Assembly (NCBI RefSeq): GCF_014762705.1
Contig: NZ_JABURL010000036.1
Span: 1-64,000 of the forward strand
DNA: 64,000 nucleotides
Source of the DNA: Cyclobacterium sp.
GTDB lineage: Bacteria > Bacteroidota > Bacteroidia > Cytophagales > Cyclobacteriaceae
Reading direction: 5' to 3'
Under the pieces are notes generated by a model, which did not search any database, was not told where the DNA came from, and saw only the letters and a list, made by a program, of their open reading frames with translations. Position 1 is the stretch's first letter. The number at the start of each line of letters is the position of its first letter. The translations under genes were made by a program, and so were the position numbers. Of the stretch, positions 54,631-62,950 are shown piece by piece.

Positions 54631-55023
54631 ATGAAACTCAGAATCAATGATAATTCCATCCGGCTCAGGTTAAGTCAATCAGAGGTAAGCAGCATTGGAC
54701 AGGGGCTGCCTTTACATCAGGAATTAAAACTTGGAAAAGAACAGGTCCTTATTTATAGTTTGATTCCCGGAGACTTTGGCAAAATGCCGGAAGCACGTTT
54801 TTTGAACCAGAAATTGGAAGTTTACCTGCCTGCCAAACTGGGAGAAGACTGGGCAAAAACAGATGAAATCAGTATAAGACATGTCCAAAATGAAGGCAAG
54901 GATTTCGAATGTATGCTGCTGATTGAAAAGGATTTTCAATGCCTTCACCAAAGACCTGATGAAGATGAAAGGGACAATTTTCCAAACCCCAAATCTCTGG
55001 AAGACTATCAAAAAGACGAATAG
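54631..55023 (+). CDS. Conserved hypothetical protein (DUF7009-like) of the nitrate island
   Basis: 130 residues, no signal peptide or membrane helix. The start MKLRINDNSIRLRLSQSEV is a pattern seen in small Bacteroidota proteins found near nitrate and molybdenum genes; I believe the family is DUF7009, but only from memory. The C-terminal part has a CLHQRPDEDE motif. It lies 11 nt after the rubredoxin-fusion gene in the same operon. Its function is not known; no cofactor motif is visible. Confidence 0.6.
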   Translation: MKLRINDNSIRLRLSQSEVSSIGQGLPLHQELKLGKEQVLIYSLIPGDFGKMPEARFLNQKLEVYLPAKLGEDWAKTDEISIRHVQNEGKDFECMLLIEKDFQCLHQRPDEDERDNFPNPKSLEDYQKDE

Positions 55024-55045
55024 GAAATTACTCCAATTTCCACTT

Positions 55046-55810
55046 TTATGTCACCCACACCAGTTCCTTTTGTTGTATTTCGGCCAGTAATTTTTCCCTG
55101 ACTACCTGGCCAATGACAATAATGGCTGGTGCAGCCAGCTTTGCCTCCTCCTGCAGGGAAAGGATATTGCGCAATGCTCCTGTTACAGAACGTTCATTGG
55201 ACTTACTTCCATTTTGAATCATGCAAATGGGTTCATCTTCCCCCCGGTACTCTTTGAATAAACTTACGATTTCAGGCAGTTTTTTTACTCCCATGAGGAT
55301 CACTACCGTAGCGGATGACTGAGCTGCAAAATACAAATCCCTGGCCGTACTGTGGTCTTTCAATGTGCCGGTCACTACCCAAAAACTCTCATTCACTCCT
55401 CTTTTGGTTAAAGGTATACCCTGCAGGCCAGGTACAGCCATCGCACTACTGATACCCGGAATATACGTAGTAGGTATCCCATGCTTTTCGGCATACTCCA
55501 ACTCTTCATGACCACGACCAAAGACGTAAGGATCTCCTCCTTTTAGCCTGACTACATGGCCACAGGAGACAGCATAATTTACGATCATTCGGTTAATTTC
55601 CTTTTGCTGCCTATAATGCAAACCTGCACTTTTACCTACAAAAATCTTCAGTGCCGTTTCTGGAGCATATCCCAATAAGGCCTCATTGGCCAATGCATCA
55701 TACAGAATGACATCTGCATTCTCCAGGACTTTTACTGCCTTTAAAGTGATCAAATCCGGATCCCCGGGCCCGGCCCCTACCAGTGATAATCTTGCTTCTG
55801 AATTTTTCAT
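55046..55810 (-). CDS. cobA: Uroporphyrinogen-III C-methyltransferase (SUMT)
   Basis: 254 residues. LVGAGPGDPDLITLKAV (about 10-26), the RLKGGDPYVFGRGHEE stretch (about 88-103) and the PGISSAMAVPGLQGIPLTKRG loop (about 119-139) are typical of SUMT. It makes precorrin-2 on the way to siroheme, the cofactor of NirB. It is encoded convergent with the small hypothetical gene and divergent from nirB, so it shares the regulatory region with nirB. No CysG-type dehydrogenase/chelatase domain is attached, so that step must be elsewhere. Confidence 0.93.
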   Translation of the reverse strand: MKNSEARLSLVGAGPGDPDLITLKAVKVLENADVILYDALANEALLGYAPETALKIFVGKSAGLHYRQQKEINRMIVNYAVSCGHVVRLKGGDPYVFGRGHEELEYAEKHGIPTTYIPGISSAMAVPGLQGIPLTKRGVNESFWVVTGTLKDHSTARDLYFAAQSSATVVILMGVKKLPEIVSLFKEYRGEDEPICMIQNGSKSNERSVTGALRNILSLQEEAKLAAPAIIVIGQVVREKLLAEIQQKELVWVT

Positions 55811-55836
55811 TCGGACTATTTACTTATTTACTGAAA

Positions 55837-55844
55837 CAAAATTA
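55837..55844 (-). promoter_or_regulatory. -7 element of cobA
   Basis: Minus-strand TAATTTTG fits TAnnTTTG exactly, about 27 nt upstream of the cobA ATG. The two TACGTA boxes (55855 and 55865) lie directly upstream of it. One box set could therefore serve both directions. Confidence 0.6.
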
Positions 55845-55854
55845 AGTATTTTTT

Positions 55855-55895
55855 TACGTATTTTTACGTATTTATTAAAAATATATTTACCTTAG
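55855..55895 (+). promoter_or_regulatory. Promoter of nirB with tandem TACGTA boxes
   Basis: TACGTA boxes start at 55855 and 55865 (period 10 bp) and the -7 element TACCTTAG is at 55888-55895. The distances from box to -7 element are 33 and 23 nt, exactly as in front of the nitrate transporter gene. A TACTTAT heptamer lies further upstream at 55821. Confidence 0.7.
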
Positions 55896-55971
55896 CCTTT
55901 GAATTAAACAGAAAGATTCAGTTGTCTTACTTAGAAAAGCAATAACCCATTCATTCGATAAAACAATTAGC

Positions 55972-58470
55972 ATGACAAGGATAATAGTGATCGGAAACGG
56001 AATGGTAGGTTACAAGTTTTGTGAAAAACTGAGAGCTGCCTCCTCAAAGGAAGACTTCCAAATCACCGTGTTTGGAGAAGAGCCATGGCCTGCCTATGAC
56101 AGGGTTCATTTAAGTGCCTATTTTTCCGGGTCCAAAGTGGATGACCTGAGTATGGCTCCCCGTTCCTGGTATCAGGAAAAGGATATTGACCTGCGTACCA
56201 ATGAACTTATCATTGAAATCGATAGGGAACAAAAAAGAGTGATCAGTCATACAGGAACAGTTATGGACTATGACAAACTGGTACTGGCCACCGGTTCGGC
56301 TGCATTTGTCCCGGCCATCAATGGGGTAGAAAAGAAAGGGGTGTTTGTATACAGGACCATTGAGGACCTGGATGCCATTATGGATTTTGGGAAAAAAGCC
56401 AAATCTGCGGCGGTAATCGGTGGGGGTCTGTTGGGTTTGGAAGCAGCCAAAGCGGTAATGGACATGGGCTTGGAAACCCATGTGATAGAATTTGCCCCCA
56501 GATTAATGCCCAGGCAATTGGATGATGCCGGGGCCGGAATTCTGAAGTCAAAACTGGAAGATTTGGGCATAACCATTCACCTGAGCAAAAACACACGGCA
56601 AATCAATGGCAACGGAAAGCTAACCGGGCTGGATTTTGCAGACGGATCCGGATTATCCGTAGACATGCTGGTCATATCAGCAGGAATCAAACCCCGGGAT
56701 GAGCTGGCCAAAACTTGTGGAATTTCCACCGCTGACCGAGGGGGAGTGGTTGTCAATGAATTCCTTCAAACCAAAGAGGACAAAGACATTTTCGCCATTG
56801 GAGAAGTGGCTTCTTATCAAAGCATGATCTATGGACTGGTAGCCCCCGGTTATGAAATGGCCAGTCAGGTAGTAAACCAACTATGTGGAAAAGCATCCAA
56901 TCCATTTCTGGGCTTTGACATGTCTACCAAGCTGAAACTGATTGGTGTGGATGTGGCCAGTTTTGGTGATCCTTTTGGTGAATTGGAACCTTCAGAAAAC
57001 ATCGTTTACGAAAACAAAAATTCCGGAGTATACAAAAGAATCAATGTCTCAAAAGATGGTAAACGTCTGTTGGGCGGCGTGTTGGTTGGGGATGCCTCAG
57101 CGTATGGGATGCTGCTACAGATGACGCAAAACAAGATGCCCCTGCCCCCCAATCCGGAAGACCTGATACTGGGAAACAGAGGTGGAAAAGCAGCTGAAAG
57201 TGCAGGCCTGGAAAGCCTTCCTTCGGGGGCACAAATATGCTCTTGTGAAAATGTGACCAAAGGGGATATTTGTCAGCTCATCGAAAAGGAGGGAGTGTAC
57301 AGTATAGATGAAATCAAGGGCTGCACCAAAGCCGGAACGGGCTGTGGTGGTTGTGCTCCCATGTTACATGATCTGCTAAAGAGCCAACTTAAGGCAATGG
57401 GAAAGCAGGTGAAAAACAGTTTGTGCGAACATTTTGATTATTCCCGGCAGGAACTTCTGGATTTGGTAAAGATAAAAGGCATCCGAAGCTATGATGAACT
57501 CCTGGACCAATTTGGAAAAGGGGATGGCTGTGAAATTTGTAAACCCGCAGTGGCATCAATTCTTGCCAGCACCTGGAACGAACTGGTCACCAAACAGGAC
57601 ACCATACAAGACACCAATGACCGATTCCTGGCCAATATTCAAAAAGGCGGCACCTATTCTGTTGTTCCCAGAATACCGGGTGGAGAAATCACACCCGAAA
57701 AGCTGATCGTCATTGGCCAGGTAGCCAAAAAATACGGGCTATATACCAAGGTTACGGGAGGGCAGCGGATAGACATGTTTGGAGCGAGAGTGGACCAGCT
57801 TCCAGATATTTGGGAAGAGCTGATTGATGCCGGATTTGAAAGTGGACATGCCTATGGTAAATCCCTGAGAACGGTAAAAAGTTGTGTGGGATCAACATGG
57901 TGCCGTTACGGGGTACAGGATGCTGTTTCCTTCGCCATCCGGGTGGAGGAAAGGTACCGCGGTCTCCGCTCTCCACATAAATTAAAAGGTGCCGTATCCG
58001 GCTGTATCCGCGAATGTGCAGAGGCACAAAGCAAAGACTTTGGTCTTATCGCCACCGAAAAAGGCTGGAACCTATATGTCTGTGGCAATGGCGGATCCAA
58101 GCCACAACATGCCAAACTTCTTATCAACGATGTGGATTCAGAAACCGTCTTGAAATACATTGACCGATTTCTGATGTTTTACATCCGGACGGCAGAACCA
58201 TTGAACCGGACGGCCACCTGGCTCAATAAAATGGAGGGAGGCATAGAATATCTGCGGGAAGTAGTGGTGAACGATTCCCTGGGGATTGGTGAGGTATTGG
58301 AAAAAGAAATGGAATTTATGATCCAAACCTATGCCTGCGAATGGAAAGAAGTAGTCAATAACCCGGAACTCAGGGCTAAATTCAAGCATTTTGTCAACGA
58401 TGACCAGGGAGACCCTTCCATTGGTTTTAAAGAAATGCGGGGTCAAAAAATCCCTGCTTCCTGGACTTGA
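55972..58470 (+). CDS. nirB: NAD(P)H-dependent nitrite reductase, large subunit
   Basis: 832 residues. An FAD domain starts with IGNGMVGYKF (about 6-15) and the NAD-binding stretch AAVIGGGLLGLEAAKAV follows (about 145-161). Two BFD-like [2Fe-2S] regions come next (CSCEN near 423; CEICKP near 521). The ferredoxin-like half domain is at about 555-620, and the siroheme-[4Fe-4S] motif is seen as CVGSTWC (about 637-643) and CIREC (about 680-684). The order matches NirB. It reduces nitrite to ammonium in the cytoplasm. Its promoter carries the tandem boxes; nirD follows. Confidence 0.95.
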   Translation: MTRIIVIGNGMVGYKFCEKLRAASSKEDFQITVFGEEPWPAYDRVHLSAYFSGSKVDDLSMAPRSWYQEKDIDLRTNELIIEIDREQKRVISHTGTVMDYDKLVLATGSAAFVPAINGVEKKGVFVYRTIEDLDAIMDFGKKAKSAAVIGGGLLGLEAAKAVMDMGLETHVIEFAPRLMPRQLDDAGAGILKSKLEDLGITIHLSKNTRQINGNGKLTGLDFADGSGLSVDMLVISAGIKPRDELAKTCGISTADRGGVVVNEFLQTKEDKDIFAIGEVASYQSMIYGLVAPGYEMASQVVNQLCGKASNPFLGFDMSTKLKLIGVDVASFGDPFGELEPSENIVYENKNSGVYKRINVSKDGKRLLGGVLVGDASAYGMLLQMTQNKMPLPPNPEDLILGNRGGKAAESAGLESLPSGAQICSCENVTKGDICQLIEKEGVYSIDEIKGCTKAGTGCGGCAPMLHDLLKSQLKAMGKQVKNSLCEHFDYSRQELLDLVKIKGIRSYDELLDQFGKGDGCEICKPAVASILASTWNELVTKQDTIQDTNDRFLANIQKGGTYSVVPRIPGGEITPEKLIVIGQVAKKYGLYTKVTGGQRIDMFGARVDQLPDIWEELIDAGFESGHAYGKSLRTVKSCVGSTWCRYGVQDAVSFAIRVEERYRGLRSPHKLKGAVSGCIRECAEAQSKDFGLIATEKGWNLYVCGNGGSKPQHAKLLINDVDSETVLKYIDRFLMFYIRTAEPLNRTATWLNKMEGGIEYLREVVVNDSLGIGEVLEKEMEFMIQTYACEWKEVVNNPELRAKFKHFVNDDQGDPSIGFKEMRGQKIPASWT

Positions 58471-58517
58471 TACGGATTTTAACTGTCAAAACTCAATTCT
58501 TAAAAAATTTGAAAATT

Positions 58518-58895
58518 ATGTCGACCAAAATGGAAAAATACAAAACGGCTGATACTTCTAAAATCACTACCTGGTTTAAAGCCGCCCCGGTAAGTGCCCT
58601 GCCTGAAAACGGAGGTGCCTGTATCAAATACAAGGACTTACAGATAGCCATTTACAATTTTAGCAGAAGAAACGAATGGTATGCCTGCCAGAACCTTTGT
58701 CCCCATAAAATGCAAATGGCTTTGTCCCGCGGAATGATTGGGTCGCAGGGAGATGAACCCAAAGTAGCCTGCCCCTTTCATAAAAAAACCTTTTCCCTGA
58801 AATCGGGAAAAAACCTAAATGGAGATACCTGCGACATTGCTACATACCCCATTAAAGTGGAGGATGGATATGTATACGTAGGTTTTGAGAATTAA
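58518..58895 (+). CDS. nirD: Nitrite reductase small subunit, Rieske-type
   Basis: 125 residues from the ATG at 58518. The longer frame begins with TTG at 58467 inside the end of nirB and seems less likely. The Rieske motif is CPH (about 58-60) and CPFH (about 82-85), so both Cys and both His for the [2Fe-2S] cluster are present. The end (GYVYVGFEN) is typical of NirD. It forms the active enzyme with NirB. Two hairpin terminators follow. Confidence 0.92.
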   Translation: MSTKMEKYKTADTSKITTWFKAAPVSALPENGGACIKYKDLQIAIYNFSRRNEWYACQNLCPHKMQMALSRGMIGSQGDEPKVACPFHKKTFSLKSGKNLNGDTCDIATYPIKVEDGYVYVGFEN

Positions 58896-58911
58896 CCTAA
58901 AATAACCAAAT

Positions 58912-58928
58912 AGCCTGCGGGCTTTTTT
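58912..58928 (+). terminator. Short terminator after nirD
   Basis: AGCC-TGCG-GGCT followed by a run of T (58922-58928). The stem has 4 bp; it works at best in tandem with the stronger one after it. Confidence 0.55.
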
Positions 58929-58935
58929 CTATTGG

Positions 58936-58966
58936 GCAGGGATTGGTATACAGTCCCTGCTTTTTT
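58936..58966 (+). terminator. Rho-independent terminator after nirD
   Basis: GCAGGGA and TCCCTGC form a 7-bp stem with an 11-nt loop, followed by six T (58961-58966). It separates the nitrite reductase genes from the sensor kinase gene. Confidence 0.8.
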
Positions 58967-59008
58967 ATTTTCCCTTTCACCCTACTAGATGGGAATTTTA
59001 AGTGTTTT

Positions 59009-59014
59009 TACGTA
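59009..59014. promoter_or_regulatory. Single TACGTA box in front of the sensor kinase gene
   Basis: TACGTA in a context like that of the other boxes (TTTTTACGTAATTTTAAG), 22 nt before the ATG at 59036. No -7 element was seen at 23 or 33 nt, so it may be an autoregulatory site or chance. Confidence 0.35.
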
Positions 59015-59035
59015 ATTTTAAGCAGTTGATGCAGT

Positions 59036-60853
59036 ATGGAAAGTAAAAAAATCTCAGAAAAACCAACATTTGAAAAGCTGGGCAGGTATTACCTGGTGGC
59101 CCTTTGCGCCATTGCCATCAGCATCATCGTCAGTCAGGTGCTGGTTCAAAAATTCATCAGCGAACAAAAGAATGATTCTCGTGTGGTCAATCTCTCCGGA
59201 AGACAACGAATGCTGAGTCAAAGGATCAGTAAATGTGTCCTGTTACTGAGTGACAGCCCTGCTCCCTCAGATAAAAAAGATATATTGGAAGAACTTGACC
59301 TTGCCCTGAAGGAATGGGAAGAAACCCACAATGCATTACAAAAAGGAAACGATACTTTGGGGATTAAGGGGAGCAACAGCAATAGCATTGAAAGACTGTT
59401 CCGGGACATAGAACAAGACCAGCAGCTTATGGCTGTAGCTGCTTCAAATATTGTCAGAAAACTTCGACAGGATATCTATATACCGAAAGACAGCATTCGA
59501 ACGGATATTCGCACCATCATTAGCCGGGAATCGGCTTTCCTCAAAGGCATGGACGCGATTGTGTTCCAGTACGATGATGAAGCCAAATCCAAAGTAATGA
59601 ACCTGAGAAATATTGAAATATTCTTATTGGTGATTTCATTGGGTGTGATTCTATTTGAAATATTTTTCGTTTTCATTCCTTCCGCCAAAACCATTGGTCA
59701 AACATTTAAAAAGCTACTCCGGTCAGAGCAAAAATCCAAAAAGATGACCCTGCAGCTGAGTGCCTTGTATAGTTCCCTGGAACAGGCCTATCAGGACCTG
59801 CTCGAAGTGGATGTAAAAGTAGCAGATTTCACCATTTACGCCCGTTGCCAGGCAGATGGCGATTTCGAAGATTTTTCTGACCAATTCTTATCCTTAATGG
59901 AATTTGAAACTAACCGTCCCATAAATCTTTTTGCCTGGTTGCAGGATCAGGGGTACAATGCCGAATACCTGCAAAACATCAAAACAATGGTCCATAATGG
60001 TGAATCATGGAATGGAGAAATCAAAGTAGTCAATGAAACCGGAGATTTTGTCTGGTTAAAAGTAAATTTGATTCCTACACAAAATGAAATCGGACAAACA
60101 GACAAAATACTCATGGTCAGCACCGATGAAACAGAGAAAAAGGAAGCTGAAGCCATTTCCAGGGAAATCAACAGGGAAAAAATTGAACAAAAAGTAAAAG
60201 AACAGCAATTCAGATCCGCACTGATACTGGAAGGGCAGGAAGAGGAGAGGAAGAGGATTTCCAGGGACATGCACGATGGGATAGGACAATTGCTATCCGG
60301 TATGAAGTTTAACCTGGAGGGAATACATTCTGTAAGTTCAGACTTCGAAAAGGATAAGCTTCAAACGGCGAAAGACCTGCTCAAAAGCATCATTAGGGAA
60401 GTCCGCAGAATTTCTTTTAACCTTACCCCAAGTGCCCTCTCAGATTATGGGATTGTTCCCGTATTGAATAAATTTGCCAGGGAGATCAGCAAAATTTCAG
60501 ATCTGGAAGTGACTTTTGAGAATAAAACAGGCTTTTTGAGCAGGTTGGAGGGTACAATAGAGAACAACCTTTACCGGATTTGTCAGGAAGCCGTAAACAA
60601 TGCCATTAAGTATGCAGCAGCCAAAGAGGTGAAAATCACTCTTTCCCACAATTCACAAACCCTGCATTTGGAGATTGCAGACGATGGCAGGGGCTTTGAT
60701 ATTAAAAAGTTGGAAGAAAAGGGCCATTTTTCAGCATCCGGCCATGGATTATTTAATATCCGGGAAAGGGCCAATTTCATCAATGGGCAGTGTGAAATAA
60801 GAACTGAACCAGGAAAAGGCACCAGTATCAATATAAGTGTGCCTTTGGATTAA
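59036..60853 (+). CDS. PilJ-domain sensor histidine kinase (candidate nitrate/nitrite sensor)
   Basis: 605 residues. A first helix (about 19-40), then a periplasmic PilJ-type domain (about 45-195) with the signature VVNLSGRQRMLSQRISK (about 50-66), the stretch that in NarX-like sensors resembles the P-box and binds nitrate. A second helix is at about 195-217. A PAS-like domain (about 285-380) and a coiled coil follow, then HisKA_3 with the H-box SRDMHDGIGQLLSG (His413), and an ATPase domain with DDGRGFD and GHGLFNIRERA. It lies next to the nitrate genes with the response regulator 18 nt downstream. The nitrate ligand is an inference from the domain and the site. Confidence 0.88.
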   Translation: MESKKISEKPTFEKLGRYYLVALCAIAISIIVSQVLVQKFISEQKNDSRVVNLSGRQRMLSQRISKCVLLLSDSPAPSDKKDILEELDLALKEWEETHNALQKGNDTLGIKGSNSNSIERLFRDIEQDQQLMAVAASNIVRKLRQDIYIPKDSIRTDIRTIISRESAFLKGMDAIVFQYDDEAKSKVMNLRNIEIFLLVISLGVILFEIFFVFIPSAKTIGQTFKKLLRSEQKSKKMTLQLSALYSSLEQAYQDLLEVDVKVADFTIYARCQADGDFEDFSDQFLSLMEFETNRPINLFAWLQDQGYNAEYLQNIKTMVHNGESWNGEIKVVNETGDFVWLKVNLIPTQNEIGQTDKILMVSTDETEKKEAEAISREINREKIEQKVKEQQFRSALILEGQEEERKRISRDMHDGIGQLLSGMKFNLEGIHSVSSDFEKDKLQTAKDLLKSIIREVRRISFNLTPSALSDYGIVPVLNKFAREISKISDLEVTFENKTGFLSRLEGTIENNLYRICQEAVNNAIKYAAAKEVKITLSHNSQTLHLEIADDGRGFDIKKLEEKGHFSASGHGLFNIRERANFINGQCEIRTEPGKGTSINISVPLD

Positions 60854-60871
60854 ACGATAGGTAATGAAAAT

Positions 60872-61552
60872 ATGGAAAAAATAAAAGTAGTATTGGCAGA
60901 TGATCATGTGGTGGTACGAAATGGCATCAAAAATTTGTTGGAAAATGAAGGCAACGTAACTGTAGTCGGAGAAGCATCCAATGGAGAAGAAGCACTATTG
61001 GCTGTAGAAAAACTAAAGCCTGACCTGCTCATCATTGACATCCGCATGCCTGTCATGAATGGTCTGGAAGCTACAAAAATACTTTCCAAAAAGGCGGGAC
61101 CCACCAGAACCCTGATCCTTTCCATGCATGATGATGAAGATTATATCCTGCAATCCATAGAAAGTGGAGCTTCCGGTTACCTGCTCAAAGACACCAGCAA
61201 GGATGAATTTTTAAAAGCCATCAACACCATTCATCAGGGTGGAAAGTATTTCAGCGGAGACATCAGCCAGGTTTTGGTCAATAGCTACTTGAATGTCCGC
61301 GACAGAAAAATCATCCAACCCATGGGATCGGTTAAACATTACGATATCACCAAACGCGAAAAACAAATACTTAGAATGATCGCTGAGGGAATTGGAAACA
61401 AAGAAATCGCGCAACAATTGGGTAAAAGTATCCGAACCATAGAAACCCACAGGTTTAACATCATGAAAAAACTCAGGGTCAGCAATGTGGTAGAATTACT
61501 CAAAAAAATCGAGGAAGAGCCGGGATTAAAAGATCATATTGAAAATGCCTGA
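60872..61552 (+). CDS. NarL/FixJ-family response regulator
   Basis: 226 residues. The receiver domain has D10, D11 and the phosphorylation site D56 in LLIIDIRMP, with the Lys in YLLKDTSK (about 108). The LuxR-type helix-turn-helix is at about 160-215 (ITKREKQILRMIAEGIGNKEI). It starts 18 nt after the kinase gene stop and is surely its partner. It is the natural candidate to bind the TACGTA/TACTTAT boxes in front of narK and nirB/cobA. Regulation of these genes is an inference. Confidence 0.92.
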   Translation: MEKIKVVLADDHVVVRNGIKNLLENEGNVTVVGEASNGEEALLAVEKLKPDLLIIDIRMPVMNGLEATKILSKKAGPTRTLILSMHDDEDYILQSIESGASGYLLKDTSKDEFLKAINTIHQGGKYFSGDISQVLVNSYLNVRDRKIIQPMGSVKHYDITKREKQILRMIAEGIGNKEIAQQLGKSIRTIETHRFNIMKKLRVSNVVELLKKIEEEPGLKDHIENA

Positions 61553-61610
61553 AGCAGTCCTGGCAGTTAATGCCTATCTCCCTTCAAGCCCGGGTTTGGC
61601 TGCAGCACCA

Positions 61611-62939
61611 TCATAAATCCGAAGAAACACCTGTACTAAGGCTTCGCTGGTTTTGGTAATAGCGGTACCCAATAACCAATAGAGCAAGGGCAAGGAAAAC
61701 GTATTCAAGGGTAATCAGCCATAAATTCTCTTTAAAACCAGGCTGGGCATAAGCATGGTACGACAAGAAAACAACTCCAGTCCATACCACAAAACTCCGG
61801 TTAAGGGTGAACACACTGAGGCCTAAAGCAGGAATTAAATACCAGGGGTGAACAGTGGTTTGCAGCAGTAGAAAAACCAGGTACATCCATACTATTTTCG
61901 AAACCAGTGCTTCCTTGGTAAAGGTTCTTTGGTACAAGCCCATTCCCAATAAACATATCCCTGCAAGGACCTGCAGGGCTGGTCCGACATGAGCAATGGG
62001 GTTATAGTCTACAAAAAATGAAGAAACTGCCCTGATCAAGTAATAAATCGAGGCATTAAATTCAAACGTACTTTGGTACAGGCGAAAGCTTTGGTAGAAG
62101 TTCTGTGCCCCGTCCATCAACACAATAGGACTTAGAAAGAAAAGCACAAAAGCGGCAGCCGCCAATGTAAATTTCCAGAAATTTTTACTGTCCCAAAAGC
62201 GTATCCATACAGGAGCCAGGATTAAGGGATTTAACTTTACTCCTATGGCCCAGGCCCAACTAAGGCCCGTCGCCAGGGGTTTATTTCTGCTGTAAAAATA
62301 AATCGTTAATAACAAGCCGGTCAAAACAATCCCTTCGAAATGAAGATTTCCTGTCAATTCCATAATTACCAGGGGATTAAAGGCGTACCAGGAAAGCTGG
62401 TGAGCAGGCAAACGCCATAGAAATAGCAGTTTTTGCATCAACCACAAATTGATGCCTTCCACGATCAGTAGACAAACCCTTAAAACCAGTACATTAAGGA
62501 AAATATTTTCACCTGCCAGGGCTGCCAGCCAGAAAAAAAACTGGTGCAGCGGAGGATAGAGAGAGTAATACTCCTGGGAATTCATGTTTTCCAATAAAGT
62601 GCTCCAGTAAGCATTTTCAGGAATGTCTTTGACCAAAACAGGTAGCTCAAGGTAGGGGTTGATTCCTTGTAACAAAAGCTGCCCATCGAACAGGTATCGA
62701 TAAAAATCATCCGAAAGACCGGGCATAGCTCCCAGCAGCAACAAGCGCAGACTGAGGGCCAGCAGCAGTACAAGATAGGGTGAAAGACCAGTTTTTTTAT
62801 GAATGCCAACCAGATACAGGTAAGCCAGGAATGCTACTCCATATAGGCCCAACAATTCCGGAAAAGCTGTCCTGGGAACCCAATATCCCATTCCCAACAA
62901 ACCGACGGAAATCCCAATCAAACAAAGTGCAACTTTCAA
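61611..62939 (-). CDS. GT-C type glycosyltransferase (mannosyltransferase-like)
   Basis: 442 residues with about 11-12 membrane helices. The loop after helix 3 has GLSDDFYRYLFDGQLLLQG (about 76-94), the GT-C catalytic pattern D-D-x-Y-R-Y, as in polyprenol phosphomannose-dependent mannosyltransferases. It probably transfers a sugar from a lipid-linked donor at the periplasmic face. The start appears to be TTG (62939), with no closer in-frame ATG before residue 17. It lies 11 nt after the lipoprotein gene, and the partial family 2 glycosyltransferase upstream could make its donor. Confidence 0.8.
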   Translation of the reverse strand: MKVALCLIGISVGLLGMGYWVPRTAFPELLGLYGVAFLAYLYLVGIHKKTGLSPYLVLLLALSLRLLLLGAMPGLSDDFYRYLFDGQLLLQGINPYLELPVLVKDIPENAYWSTLLENMNSQEYYSLYPPLHQFFFWLAALAGENIFLNVLVLRVCLLIVEGINLWLMQKLLFLWRLPAHQLSWYAFNPLVIMELTGNLHFEGIVLTGLLLTIYFYSRNKPLATGLSWAWAIGVKLNPLILAPVWIRFWDSKNFWKFTLAAAAFVLFFLSPIVLMDGAQNFYQSFRLYQSTFEFNASIYYLIRAVSSFFVDYNPIAHVGPALQVLAGICLLGMGLYQRTFTKEALVSKIVWMYLVFLLLQTTVHPWYLIPALGLSVFTLNRSFVVWTGVVFLSYHAYAQPGFKENLWLITLEYVFLALALLVIGYRYYQNQRSLSTGVSSDL

Positions 62940-62950
62940 AAAGGTGGTAT

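Noticed and set aside
58936-58960. GTATAC inside the nirD terminator as another GntR operator
   Set aside because: It lies in the loop of a clear terminator, has a single GTATAC, and the flanks do not match the operator.
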